A stretch of 64,000 nucleotides of DNA, from positions 186,001 to 250,000 of the forward strand of contig JBQVOK010000001.1 of assembly GCA_052437175.1 (NCBI GenBank), read 5' to 3'. Position numbers and translations under genes: made by a program. The notes beneath the pieces are model-generated. The model ran no database searches. It was given only the letters and a program-made list of their open reading frames with translations, and was not told where the DNA came from. Within the stretch, counting starts at the first letter, position 1. Each line of letters starts with the position of its first letter. This stretch comes from JACVCJ01 sp052437175 (GTDB taxonomy: Bacteria; Bacteroidota; Bacteroidia; CAIKAF01). Positions 45,601 to 52,435 of this stretch are shown one piece after another.

Positions 45601-46001
45601 CTGCGAACAACGGTGGTTTTGGCGGAATGACCCCGGGAGGTATGGGCTTCCCTACAGCGCCTTCGCTGAACTATACGTTACCGGGCTTCAACTTTCAGCC
45701 AACAACCCTGCCGGCTCTGGCGCCACGTACGCTCAACTTCCAGCTTACTACGCCCAACCTGCTTACCACGCCTTCTTTCGGAACGGGTTACCGGCCGCTG
45801 ATGTTCAAATCGGGCTTTAGCACCACAACGGGTTCCGGCAGCAGCAGTAGCGGTACTACGGGTAATGCCGGTACTACGGCACCGGGCGTGGGTACAGGCA
45901 CAGGAGCGGGTACCGGAACGGGCACCGGCACCGGCGGTAATTCAGGCGCACCTGCCCAGGGCGGACAGATTGGACCCTTACAACAGGACGGAAGTTTTTA
46001 A
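36630..46001 (+). CDS. Giant RHS-repeat protein with RHS core domain
   Basis: About 3120 residues from the ATG at 36630 (MKPAKTMRLLILTFIGIL), which gives a normal signal peptide; the frame is open from an ATG at 36525, six bases after the previous gene, which would add 35 residues. The first 1850 residues are unique and partly Cys-rich; YD repeats run to about residue 2700 (for example YYYDLAGNLVRTVPPH, YDNLGRLIVTKT). The RHS core follows at 44850-45030 (YRYGYNGQERDDE ... YDPRIARFFAVDPL ... PYQFAANSPI). A beta-sandwich module of about 150 residues is inserted just before the core. The tail after the core, about 320 residues, is Pro/Gly/Thr-rich and shows no toxin motif. Confidence 0.9.
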   Translation: MKPAKTMRLLILTFIGILLAPWVYGQPNIPNIVADYQVYQYTGGSVLLGNVTDPNYTAISSGTANFRDKQADLLVSLFIDPDDNVCYEGYRKITVDLEVKYRTVNPFGSPSAILTDNITLEVYKYPDLRSEDRERAFKVYKDAYWSEVRVTAVNAEDETGTPVTVSDIPEDVKVELQLQRTRYYNQNPLQLATTFVNLGTAYTNTFRDQHNVFVVEWVPLSWASEYELEWTYVDNFAGSGGLGAEIAMASLPLRFRNNSSRVRVPGSQNRFHVPLIYSRGYVCVRVRPLTKGGPNLDKDLFGNWSFDPSNSGSFMVSSIPAQCRYKIDLFNGSLINNLNAQYETTFSEDGKILPQGTYADGSMRIRQDNMAVTVSSGSINDYNKLGVVVENIYDFLGRAAITTLPGVTEPGFWYKADYNQDMSGNKYSYLNFDFDTPVDGKCYSESQGMGTTRGASMYYSPQNPDQNGAQSRLADARNFPFTRIIYEADNASRPKMRSGAGIDHRIGSGHETQFIYGNPSQDDLNRLFGTDAGYAGYYQKSMVIDANGQVNITYTDMEGRTVATSLAGRSPRSMTPLEDENGELQDQGVEVVEDQLEVTADNPHGNQNLPNAEGDGYTVNRFLLVTSTKEYLIDYKMNAEDFSDECVPDFCADCIYDLEISLLDECGNYVVGNDNLDGPMIVRIPGAEINNECDGENGYDYSVNVELDAGLYNLVKKLTVANDAMESYLDSIMKKNVCLKDLDFFYEMPDVSDCYITCETCLDALGTLNDFVAANEAELGGVTQATMAYNDLKEQCESLCAESYKDECTLGYEMLLQDVSPLGQYGMHDAGDPSPYELSVFNLSNELPRRGNIQFNNPFSGGSQAGSGIFSSLPAATWRNPKYRDPISNTWVNGYYDDYGNRARVILGTNSDGDLEPAFMVGVIPMVDGVTGDLYIYPEQLLNTSDFLALWQNSYARSLVVYHPEYFKYEFCSEAFGYTVNMDNGSGTGVDVNTYEYANLLEKYTAAQAIAELGLTMPISTTALITALVNNDPFFSNASSYAYGNLLGSSPVLTARDLFLSKLNNYQFNPSVPLLLNIVKAAYANVHCGINAPLSCLTTGMPTTIDLSNPAIQPDQVWRQIAILYATARQQSMAVSMHVFPITKRAGVYTDCIGGGSYTFPFWFTGVTFAGVPANPCNIFDFYRYSSKQERYPTFSSLLEQAGFNDPPSASEFDEYAAQSGSAASGKCPMQIDFENLVGTLAMNGKLTASGLVDLNSAGYMGSTLYDYLVAAGNGFNANIIVSPSTVQIIIAGNCTTTLSWPGGAPAGFDWSDVYFATDVHNGPGGPSLYGYIQNGYPTYVEIPFTTCLSLTGCTITPQAVCKPTQDIKDLHALMNALSANGDLWSTSAIALTAYAPVLTTNLKSILGSGPASSYTWKFTGGVSPKFELSFGAAVITISINTGTSTLTVPPSLPQTLTSIYQSPATTPTPTNISTFSFGSVETTNATPFFIAPGTPELILNGSLSVVNGLRDLYASSCEMLPDPRCNTQEHKNLENLKDRLRQAQESNMYNELVQEMGTCFTWPQTYTDGNAIVTGNIISINSVTAIMSLSQNGGESTHFAKVNVSLSGGGQASFIVESCNAFKNCDPCNEADTCLKILTAFDFGDYIEKYGPGNVPHGNYIISFTGECTMFPPHSFVLDSSYTDFYDFLNAWAAELNSLYGASYGIYAFVQGDYLVIEKDRAFMPPNCRCETYRPSLSYNRTRILTGSMNCCSMLDTPPVVQHRMAAEAEDGWQVVVKPFDYEIDCYEPVTPFPTDTIEDPCISYLLELAAENAWNDYQAYLDSVRNAYRLAYTAKCMQALESFKVHYSSDEYHYTLYYYDLAGNLVRTVPPHAVTLIGYSDMAAVNSARSAGTEFKPEHNDIAAGNDKYALTTRYRYNVLNQTVIQTSADGGQQLMFYDNLGRLIVTKTPLHSKAEYSYTRFDALGRTVEIGEMKRSDALVASLAFLHNPSNASTFLGSGYVKSEFIRTYYDAAPTGAGFYPASFFSQDNLRKRTAYMTYQPGSGYAVNNASFENATYFDYDYHGNIRQVLQDNKGMPDSDPSDFLYNFRFHRIEYRYDLISGRTTEMVLNRGRQDQFWQRYDHDEQNRMIRSSSSADSYWFDTDAEYDYFYHGELARVEYGPYKSQGNDYTFTLHGWLKGINSEQLDPKRDPGQDGYSSSANQFTGRDVYGLGLTYYQDDYVSIAGSADHLLSVPPAYYNGYDLYNGNVRAADNTLKLFNGNSEALLQVFAYDQLSRITESHAWIQEAHYPHIDNWDPGAPQTNMFATAYRYDLGGNMQRLNRFDKTATQFDELRYTYQPGSNMLTSVSDAVPDPVVNYDVDNQDGGNYKYDQMGNLVYDKAEEIASIAWNAFGKVLSVKRIAGSARPDLYFDYNSAGYRIAKTVVMPGGETWKEFYILDALGNTLGIYRGDELSESGSPAKLKLEENVMYGTLRLGTWERDKKLSFTAQAPQNGSLLRGTKRYEMSNQLTNVQALVTDRKKLVCEGEQPSYYEAEVTNLYDYYAFGMLINERVYTASYCDTLVDSVRVTVFDTDFNSEIPAWSIFDTGHTWYHYGDSLTRTAGGRLKLTKYYYDYMNSAAYVILDAGPSMPELDGNTTYYYEFDIDMGNCGGLDSMYFWVDDLNGNDMIYQQNVMSGGHFSGSFTTTVQDEYQIFFILYGDTCTAYLDNFLLWTYADSSSIVCGDSIGAGYYKYRYGYNGQERDDEMKGPGNSLNYTFRMYDPRIARFFAVDPLTDKFAELSPYQFAANSPIVNVELEGLQGDPSFFGDRIYGLGIITNFKFSKFQLTGGIRQDIRPLQGVDIDPYKNMFGITPRMEIKATADFLPSFNFRVNFTATANMNIPNGTIGGNFSLTMGTDMDAQAKLMGTSSGKGSTDKAIANQKLMMAKKIVPVEFTPPSPVAPKDDPVWPKIKAVMGGYPPLVKPITPPASGKTPVLFLKGLPMPPSANNGGFGGMTPGGMGFPTAPSLNYTLPGFNFQPTTLPALAPRTLNFQLTTPNLLTTPSFGTGYRPLMFKSGFSTTTGSGSSSSGTTGNAGTTAPGVGTGTGAGTGTGTGTGGNSGAPAQGGQIGPLQQDGSF
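45892..45946 (+). repeat. Gly-Thr coding microrepeat at the RHS tail
   Basis: Short degenerate GGTACC/GGAACGGGCACC units encode alternating Gly-Thr/Gly-Ala near the C-terminus of the RHS protein. A flexible low-complexity linker; length may vary between strains. Confidence 0.6.
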
Positions 46002-46029
46002 TAACTTTACCAGGGGATAAGAAAATGAA

Positions 46030-47712
46030 ATGCTCAGGATACTACTGCTAAGTATAGGAATTTTAACCGCTTCACTGCTGCGGGCCCAGACCCCGCAGCA
46101 GGCCGAAGCGGAAAAACTGCTCACAGAGGCCGAGGCCTATTTCCTGGAAGCGAACGACCTGGATGCGGCCTCCGTACGCCTGCAACGCGTAATGGAACTG
46201 GATGCCACCCGTTTTAAAGCACCGCTGTACCTGGGCTGGATAAAACTGCTCCGCGAAGACTATGCGGCGGCTATGCCCCTTTTGGATAAAGCCCTTGCCC
46301 TGGATACCCAAAAGGAACAGGAATACCTGGTCCGCTTTCTGAAGGGAACCATATTTTTTAACCAGAAACAGTACCCTGAAGCCATAGACGAGCTTACGCG
46401 TTCGCTGGCTCTGCAGCCCGATAATTCCGAGGCCTACCATACCCGCGCCATGAGCTATATGCAGCAGGGACAGTACCTTAAAGCACTGCCCGACCTGAAT
46501 ACGGCCATAGCAGCAGACCCGGCTTCGGCAGCCCTGTACTTCGACCGCGGTCTTAGCTACCATGCCATGAGCATGTACGGCGAGGCCCTGAGCGACTTTG
46601 AAAAATGCCTGCAGACCGATCCGGCCTTTGTACGCTGCTACTACTACATGGGCAGCTGTTACATGGCTATGGAGCAGTACGAACGTGCGGCCTCCAATTT
46701 TGAGCTCAGTCTGCGCAAGGCAGATCATTCCGAAGAGTATACCTATGCATTGCTCCGTTCCGGAATTGCGTATATACATCTCAAAAATTACGGAGAGGCC
46801 ACCCGCAGGCTGAACCAGGTGATCGAACGCGCTCCCGGTCAGCCCGCACCGTATTCGTACCTGGGCTTTATATCCGTGGCGCAGGGGAAAGAAGACGAGG
46901 CACGCAGCTGGTTTCAGAAAGCCCTGGACAAAGATCCTGCTTACGACGAGGCTTTGTACCACCTGGGCCTGCTTAACTATGAAAAAGACCCGCTGAAAGG
47001 GCTGGCCCAGCTGGAAGCGGCTGGCAGATCGGCCGCGGCTGGCGGACATACCGACCTTTTATCGCGCCTGGCCAACAGTTACATCGAACTGAAAGATACC
47101 CTGAAGGCCCTGGAAACGCTGGACCTGCTGCTGGAGAAAGCTCCGGCGGACGTATATGCCCTCAAACGGCGTATAGAGATCAGCACCTATTACAGACCAC
47201 GTTACGATGTACAGATACTCGATGATTTTAACACCCTCATCGAAATACATCAGAAACCTGCTGCACAGGCATATTACATGGTAGGCAAAGCCCTGTACCT
47301 GGCTGACAGCGGATACCTGAAAGACGCGGAAGAACTCGTAGGCGAGGCCATAGAGACCGACCCGTCCAATCCCGAATTCCTTGCCATACGTGCGCAGTTA
47401 AAACTCTTTATATTGCAGGAAAAACTACGTAAGGACAACCGCAGCAGTGCAACGGCAGAAGAACAGCAGCTGGTACTGGCCGATATAGATCTTCTGCTGC
47501 GTTATGCACACCGGCAGGCGGATGCCTACCTGCTTAAAACTACGGTGCTGATGGTATTCGGCCGTCATAAAGAAGCCTGCGAAGCCGCCGGGGAAGCTGT
47601 AAAACAGGGCGGACAGATCGAAAAGCCGGTATTGCAGTATATCTGCAAGGGTAAAGAACCGGCCGATAAAAGCATGAGATGGTCTTTCTTCTACGAATTA
47701 TCGAAACCCTGA
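46030..47712 (+). CDS. Exported TPR-repeat protein
   Basis: 560 residues with a signal peptide (MLRILLLSIGILTASLLRAQ) and at least nine tetratricopeptide repeats (for example YPEAIDELTRSLALQPDNSEAYHTRA and YGEALSDFEKCLQTDPAFVRCYYY). TPR superhelices hold protein partners. Starting 28 nt after the RHS gene, it is probably a periplasmic chaperone, scaffold or export helper for the RHS proteins (inference). Confidence 0.85.
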   Translation: MLRILLLSIGILTASLLRAQTPQQAEAEKLLTEAEAYFLEANDLDAASVRLQRVMELDATRFKAPLYLGWIKLLREDYAAAMPLLDKALALDTQKEQEYLVRFLKGTIFFNQKQYPEAIDELTRSLALQPDNSEAYHTRAMSYMQQGQYLKALPDLNTAIAADPASAALYFDRGLSYHAMSMYGEALSDFEKCLQTDPAFVRCYYYMGSCYMAMEQYERAASNFELSLRKADHSEEYTYALLRSGIAYIHLKNYGEATRRLNQVIERAPGQPAPYSYLGFISVAQGKEDEARSWFQKALDKDPAYDEALYHLGLLNYEKDPLKGLAQLEAAGRSAAAGGHTDLLSRLANSYIELKDTLKALETLDLLLEKAPADVYALKRRIEISTYYRPRYDVQILDDFNTLIEIHQKPAAQAYYMVGKALYLADSGYLKDAEELVGEAIETDPSNPEFLAIRAQLKLFILQEKLRKDNRSSATAEEQQLVLADIDLLLRYAHRQADAYLLKTTVLMVFGRHKEACEAAGEAVKQGGQIEKPVLQYICKGKEPADKSMRWSFFYELSKP

Positions 47713-47742
47713 ACGCATTCCCTTTTTTCGTATATTGAATGC

Positions 47743-48471
47743 ATGAATGCCAATGATCCACTTCTTGCAGACATCCGGCAGAAACTGGCTGACATGCTCA
47801 ACGGGCGCCACTGTACCAGCGGCCATTTCCGGATGGAACGCCCCTCGTCGAATATGCTGCTGACCATGCACGGCGAACGACCCGATCTGCCCAAACCCGT
47901 ATTCTTCTGGGAATGGCCCAACCCGGTAAAACGAAGTATATCCGTTTTCCTGGATGCCAACCCGGATCTTGCCGTGCTGGAAATGAAGCTGGACCTAGTA
48001 CGGAATGCGATGGAGGTATATACGCAAAACCGTGCGGAATACAACGAGCAGAAAGAAAAGGAAGCACAGCAGCGGCAGGCTGAACTACAACAGGCGCAAC
48101 TGGAAAAACGCCGGCAACTGGCTACACTTACGCAGCCCTATGGACCCGAACTGGCCCTGCGCGTAACGGAACAGCTGCTCAAAGGCTATTTCCTGGGTTA
48201 CGGGCACCGGGATTACTGCGGCACCGGGCTGGAACGGAATGAAAAGGGACAGATCGTGTACGGAGAGATCTACGACGGCGGCATGATCCTGCCCCTGCAG
48301 GTCTTTGAAACGTCCGGGGCCTTTGCCGAATGGCTGGCTGTACAATCCGATGCGTCCATGGCCCGGCTCGATTCCACAGAACCTTTTTACTGGGGCAACC
48401 AGACCATTACCGAACAGCGCCTGCGGGAGTTTGCGCCTTTTACCCCGGGCAGTTTCCAGGGCGGAAGATAA
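47743..48471 (+). CDS. Cytoplasmic protein of unknown function, end of RHS operon
   Basis: 242 residues, no signal peptide. A central coiled coil (YNEQKEKEAQQRQAELQQAQLEKRRQL, about residues 98-124) joins an N-terminal domain with WEWPNPVKRSISVFLD to a C-terminal beta-rich domain. Family not recognised. It lies 30 nt after the TPR gene and likely shares its transcript. It converges with nfi, only 2 bp between stops, and no terminator hairpin is evident. Confidence 0.65.
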   Translation: MNANDPLLADIRQKLADMLNGRHCTSGHFRMERPSSNMLLTMHGERPDLPKPVFFWEWPNPVKRSISVFLDANPDLAVLEMKLDLVRNAMEVYTQNRAEYNEQKEKEAQQRQAELQQAQLEKRRQLATLTQPYGPELALRVTEQLLKGYFLGYGHRDYCGTGLERNEKGQIVYGEIYDGGMILPLQVFETSGAFAEWLAVQSDASMARLDSTEPFYWGNQTITEQRLREFAPFTPGSFQGGR

Positions 48472-48473
48472 AT

Positions 48474-49166
48474 TCAGGAAAGTACATGCAATCCTTCTTC
48501 CATTTCGCCCCGGCGGAAGCGGTTCACCATTTCGTGCGCCAGGCGTGTGGGTTCGGGTATGCGGTATTTGCCGGTGCAGAGGCGAATGATGTCCAGGCTG
48601 TTCTGCATGCCCAGTCCGTGCCCCGGTGACACAAATACCGGCAGTGTGTTGTTTTTGCTGCGGTAGGCCCAGGCAATGGTTTCGGGGCCGTCCATCACGG
48701 GGCTGTAGTCGCCACGCATGGGCCCGGGCTCCCTGAATTTACCAAAGAGTATTTTCTTGGCGCAACCCATAGAAGGTTGCCCCGTAAGCGTACCGAAATG
48801 CGCCGCAATACCCATACGCCGCGGATGGGCTATACCATGCCCGTCTACCACCAGCAGATCGGGTTTCACAGGCATACGTTCCCAGGCTGTTTGCAGGGCG
48901 GGCACTTCACGAAAGGCCAGGTAACCGGGCACATAGGGAAAATGTGTTTCCGCCTTTACCAGGGAGCAGGCCAGGGGTTGCAGGGTAGGGAAGGAGAGCA
49001 GTATGATGCCCGCGTAAATGGTGGTACTGTACAGGTTCAGCGAGATATCGGCCCCGGCAATGGTCTGCAGGTGCAGGTCGCGCTCGGCTACGTCCAGCTT
49101 GCTGCGCAGTTCGTTCTGTATACGTGTGGCTTCAGGGATCCGGATATCGTCGTACAGTTGCGGCAT
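48474..49166 (-). CDS. nfi: Endonuclease V
   Basis: 230 residues. Endonuclease V nicks DNA 3' to deoxyinosine to start repair of deaminated adenine. Active-site residues line up with those known for the family: D40 (AGADISLN), the PYVPG wedge at 78-82, E87 (FREVPA), D108 (VVDGHGIAHPRR), H114 and K137. The start at 49166 matches the usual length. Confidence 0.93.
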   Translation of the reverse strand: MPQLYDDIRIPEATRIQNELRSKLDVAERDLHLQTIAGADISLNLYSTTIYAGIILLSFPTLQPLACSLVKAETHFPYVPGYLAFREVPALQTAWERMPVKPDLLVVDGHGIAHPRRMGIAAHFGTLTGQPSMGCAKKILFGKFREPGPMRGDYSPVMDGPETIAWAYRSKNNTLPVFVSPGHGLGMQNSLDIIRLCTGKYRIPEPTRLAHEMVNRFRRGEMEEGLHVLS

Positions 49167-49228
49167 GTGTATACGTTTTAAGTCGGTACAATACTTAAAG
49201 ATACAAAAAATAAGGGAGATTTGCGTAC

Positions 49229-49669
49229 CTACAAACCCGAAAGATAGGCCTGCAGGCGTTGCAGGTTCTGCTTTTGGCCTTCTTCGGCCTTGTGGGCTTT
49301 CACGATGATATCGCGCTGTTCGGGCGTGTCAAATACCATGGTCCATTCCAGTAGCGTGTATTCCCCGTCCGGCTCAAACAGCACCGTGGTCATAAAATGC
49401 GGGTTGAAGTGCTCGAATACGATTTTATGCAGCGGAACGATCTCTTTAAAAACACTGCGGTTGGGATAATTGGTGCCGTCGGGGCCGTGTAGGGTAAGGC
49501 GCCATTCCCCGCCTTCGCGCAGGTCCATTTCGTGTATAGTGCTTGTAAAGCCGTCGGGGCCCCACCAGTGGGTAATGTGTTCGGGCTGGGTCCATGCGGC
49601 CCATAATTGCTCTACCGGGGTTTTAAAGCGATGTTGGATGCGTATTTCGCGGTCTGCGGTGTTTTCCAT
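49229..49669 (-). CDS. AHSA1/SRPBCC-family protein
   Basis: 146 residues from the ATG at 49669 (MENTADREIRIQHRF), preferred over an upstream ATG lying inside the neighbouring gene. The order RFKTPVEQLWAAWTQPEHITHWWGPDGFT ... EYTLLEWTMVFDTPEQRD is typical of the activator-of-Hsp90-ATPase-like SRPBCC fold, which holds hydrophobic ligands. Bacterial members mostly have no defined ligand. It follows the lipoprotein gene by 23 nt. Confidence 0.88.
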   Translation of the reverse strand: MENTADREIRIQHRFKTPVEQLWAAWTQPEHITHWWGPDGFTSTIHEMDLREGGEWRLTLHGPDGTNYPNRSVFKEIVPLHKIVFEHFNPHFMTTVLFEPDGEYTLLEWTMVFDTPEQRDIIVKAHKAEEGQKQNLQRLQAYLSGL

Positions 49670-49692
49670 GTTACTCTGAAAATTTTGAATCG

Positions 49693-50202
49693 TTAATCTA
49701 TCCAATGCTCGGGTTTTGGATATTTTCCGGTTCTATTCGGGTCGAAACGGCAACGCATGTTAGTATTCCCCTCCTGTTTAGCATACGTGGCAATCAGGTT
49801 ATCGTTAAACGTTTTTGAGTTCAGGAAGGCTTTATCCGGTTGTACCTGTTCTTTTTCCAGGTCTACAAGATGAATGCGAAAGTCCGTGACCGTATCAGGA
49901 GCAAATTCGTTGTATATAAATTCACCCCAGGTATAGCTGCAGGCATACGATTTGGGATTCCAGCCTCTGCCGGAGATCAGCAGGTCTAAACGTTCCCCGT
50001 TGTGGATCTCCCCGATTATATCGAACGTACAGGCACAGGTGTCATCGCTGTCTTTGTCCGGAGGTACGGAGCTTACCGATGCTTCGGGGTTATGGTGCGT
50101 CCGGGCACTGACAGGTACCCCGGAACTATTCGTTTGGGTACAGGCCGAAACCAGGAAAAGACCTGGCAACAGCAGGAATATTTTAGCGAGCGGTTTATGC
50201 AT
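49693..50202 (-). CDS. Lipoprotein of unknown function
   Basis: 169 residues with a lipoprotein signal (LFLVSAC, C21). Four further Cys residues (DTCACTFD, YACSYTWG) could form disulfides in the periplasm. No family recognised. Confidence 0.7.
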   Translation of the reverse strand: MHKPLAKIFLLLPGLFLVSACTQTNSSGVPVSARTHHNPEASVSSVPPDKDSDDTCACTFDIIGEIHNGERLDLLISGRGWNPKSYACSYTWGEFIYNEFAPDTVTDFRIHLVDLEKEQVQPDKAFLNSKTFNDNLIATYAKQEGNTNMRCRFDPNRTGKYPKPEHWID

Positions 50203-50249
50203 AAGCAGTTTATGGCCTGGGTTTACAGACAGGCTAAAATAGCAATAAC

Positions 50250-50888
50250 TTATTTACAGTTGCACACCCGCCAGGTTTTGGCGGTGATCCCGAACAGGGC
50301 CACATTCAGCAGATCGGCTTCGCTGGCATATACTCCATCGGCCTGTTGACTGGTAATTTCCTGCGGAATTAAGTTCTCTTTTATGGCATCGGTATGTATC
50401 TGGTAATTTACTTTGGCCAGGGTGCGCCGCAGGTTCCAGTCCATTTTATTGTGGCGGCTTTCCTCGTTTTTAAGGCGTTGAAATTCTTTGATGAGGTAGA
50501 ACTTAAATGGCGCACTCAACCAGCTGGCAAATTCAAACGCAATATCTTTATGGGCAAAGGTGCCACCGTTTTTTCCTTGTTTGGATACAATGCCTTTGGC
50601 GTTTGTAGCTTCAGCCCATTTGGAGGGGGACAGCGTAAAGGTATTGCTGCCTGCCTCGTATAAAAAGGAGTCGAAATAGACCCCTTTAAAACCGGGATTG
50701 TTCAGTTGCTCCCAAAGGCCTAAAAACTCAATGCTTGTGCGGGGACGCATCCAGTTTTTAACTACATCTTTAGGTTCATTGGGATTTTTATACCGCGCAA
50801 TATCGGTCAGTGAAATGTAGTCCTGCTCATTATCCTCGTAAAGACTAATATCGATGTGCTGAACGGTTATTTTCTTACTTTTTGCCAT
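50250..50888 (-). CDS. KilA-N domain protein, probably C-terminally truncated
   Basis: 212 residues. A KilA-N fold, a DNA-binding domain typical of phages and mobile DNA, covers most of it: DYISLTDIARYKN, VVKNWMRPRTSIEFLGLWEQLNNPGFKGV, SPSKWAEATNAKGI, GGTFAHKDIAFEFASWLSAPFKFYLIKEFQRLK. Homologs in Bacteroidota normally continue past LLNVALFGITAKTWR with a KGNIRDYA-type segment of about 50 residues; here the frame ends in VCNCK after TWR. The gene therefore looks decayed at its 3' end. It may regulate transcription or be a phage remnant. Confidence 0.75.
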   Translation of the reverse strand: MAKSKKITVQHIDISLYEDNEQDYISLTDIARYKNPNEPKDVVKNWMRPRTSIEFLGLWEQLNNPGFKGVYFDSFLYEAGSNTFTLSPSKWAEATNAKGIVSKQGKNGGTFAHKDIAFEFASWLSAPFKFYLIKEFQRLKNEESRHNKMDWNLRRTLAKVNYQIHTDAIKENLIPQEITSQQADGVYASEADLLNVALFGITAKTWRVCNCK

Positions 50889-51297
50889 ATTTCATATTGG
50901 TAAATTTTATATAGCCCAAAGCAGAACGGCCGCTGCGAAAACGACGTTTGATAAGGGCTGCGTATCCGGGTTTGTATAGGATGACTAAGATAGCCTGAAT
51001 GCCCTAAAGAAAGTAGCTGCTTTTTCTGTAAAATGTTTAGCCTGAATATGTCCTGTGTAAAAGCCCGGATGTTTGTCTTGCCGGAGAATGTGTAAAGATG
51101 TAGTTCCCTGTGTTTTTATATAAGGAGTCGAAATCGACCCCTTTAGCACAGGCATGATTCCGGTGGTGTATTCACATTTCTACACCTACCGAATTCGAGA
51201 AGTTTAAAAAGGGGAAGGGCTGCCGCTTTGTGCCGTACGTAGGTTAATTCCATCGAATCCGATGGGTTTACAGGCGGGCGGGCCGGGGATGGTGCAG
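50889..51297. other. 409-bp region with TCGAATTCGA-type short repeats
   Basis: No gene found. GGAGTCGAAATCGACCCC at 51124 differs by one base from GGAGTCGAAATAGACCCC at 50667 inside the KilA-N gene. ACCGAATTCGAGAAG near 51187 resembles CTGTCGAATTCGAGGGGG at 51775. CCATCG-AATC-CGATGG is a dyad at 51250. This may be debris of further KilA-N-like sequence or a local repeat family. Confidence 0.4.
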
Positions 51298-51729
51298 CTA
51301 TCCAGCGGAGCTTTGCCCGATGCCGTAGCGTATGGCCTCTTCCAGTACGTTGAGGTCTATATCTTTCAGCGCTTTAAAGGCTATGCAGTAGCCCGTAACC
51401 TTAGCCTTGCCTATGCGGGCAGCAAAATGCTGCGGCAGGTATTGTTTGTCCGCCAGGCCCATAATGTATACGGAAATGCCTTTGCTGTTGCCGCTGAGCC
51501 CGATCTGGTAAAACGCCTTCGCCGAACCGTCTTTATAGCGTATGCTAAACTGTCCGTAACCGATATTGGGATTGCTGACCACCTTGCCGCTCTCGTCTGT
51601 ACCATCCAGGAACCACAGCCGGCCATTGGGCAGCAGTTGCAACATGAGTTGATGCAGGGCCAGCAGGTCTGTGCGTTTGGGTTCTTGCTGGCTGGCGAGG
51701 TAAGCGTTGATCTGTTCCTGTGTGTGCAT
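51298..51729 (-). CDS. DUF1801 family protein
   Basis: 143 residues from the ATG at 51729 (MHTQEQINAYLASQQEPKRTDLLALHQLML); the frame is open farther upstream but those 24 residues run through the repeat-like TCGAATTCGA sequence. The pattern LPNGRLWFLDG ... FYQIGLSGNSKGISVYIMG ... RIGKAKVTGYCIAFKALKDIDLNVLEEAI fits DUF1801, a CyaY/YdhG-like fold of small soluble proteins sometimes called iron chaperone-like without proof. Confidence 0.75.
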   Translation of the reverse strand: MHTQEQINAYLASQQEPKRTDLLALHQLMLQLLPNGRLWFLDGTDESGKVVSNPNIGYGQFSIRYKDGSAKAFYQIGLSGNSKGISVYIMGLADKQYLPQHFAARIGKAKVTGYCIAFKALKDIDLNVLEEAIRYGIGQSSAG

Positions 51730-51806
51730 GGAAGGGAAGTTAGGGATTTGTTTTGTTGGGGTGGGTCTAAACCTGTCGAATTCGAGGGGGTAAAAGGGCA
51801 ACTACA

Positions 51807-52421
51807 TTATTCCACAGGCTTCCATCTGTCTCTGTGCCAAACCTCAAAATAATTGTCCTGCTCTGCAATGTAATGTGTAGCAGGGCAGTCAGAATAATAG
51901 GTAGTAAGGGTAGTAGGAACAAGCGCATAATCAAATTGCCAGAGTTTTGTCTTGTCATTGCTTGTTATGCCTTCAAAGTCAGAGCCATCCTGCATTTCAT
52001 CTGTGAAGTAAATGCCTGTTTGTTTAAATTCTCGGTGCATGGCCAGGCTTATGGTTTTAACCAGGTCATACGTATGCGGGTAAAATGCACCGTCTGCTGC
52101 ACGTCTTAACTGTTCTGCTTCAATGAGTAAAGAACATTCCATCCAGGTATCTGTAAATATGCTGTCAACGGCGGGCGTATAGATACAAACATGAGGGCGG
52201 ATAGTAATTCCATAATATACAGACAGAAAGTAACCAAACTGAGCCAGGGATGAAAAAACAAAACCATTTTCTTCTTTCCATTCGGCCCTGGTAAAGGTTT
52301 CTGCAATTTCAGCGTTCCACAGATCAATATTTCTAAGAACTGAAGCAAAGCGCTCGGCTACGGATGAAAAATCAGAACCGTTGATCCGTTCATAGGTCTG
52401 TATATTACTTAGGTCTGGCAT
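51807..52421 (-). CDS. Unknown protein downstream of ietAS
   Basis: 204 residues, soluble, family not recognised. The N-terminus is helical; the centre (FGYFLSVYYGITIRPHVCIYTPAVDSIFTDTWMECSLLIEAEQLRRAADGAFYPHTYDLVKTI) mixes strands and helices, and the C-terminus is Trp/Tyr-rich. It begins 14 nt after the ietS stop on the same strand, so it is probably cotranscribed with ietA and ietS and may be an accessory or immunity component. No clear ribosome-binding site is visible before its ATG. Confidence 0.6.
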   Translation of the reverse strand: MPDLSNIQTYERINGSDFSSVAERFASVLRNIDLWNAEIAETFTRAEWKEENGFVFSSLAQFGYFLSVYYGITIRPHVCIYTPAVDSIFTDTWMECSLLIEAEQLRRAADGAFYPHTYDLVKTISLAMHREFKQTGIYFTDEMQDGSDFEGITSNDKTKLWQFDYALVPTTLTTYYSDCPATHYIAEQDNYFEVWHRDRWKPVE

Positions 52422-52435
52422 AGTTTAGCGATAGA

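Noticed and set aside
48460..48480. Possible terminator between the RHS operon end and nfi
   Set aside because: The convergent stops are only 2 bp apart and no hairpin with a T-run is visible there.
51240..51265. TCGAATCC word considered as part of a tRNA T-arm
   Set aside because: No acceptor stem, anticodon arm or flanking cloverleaf could be drawn around it.
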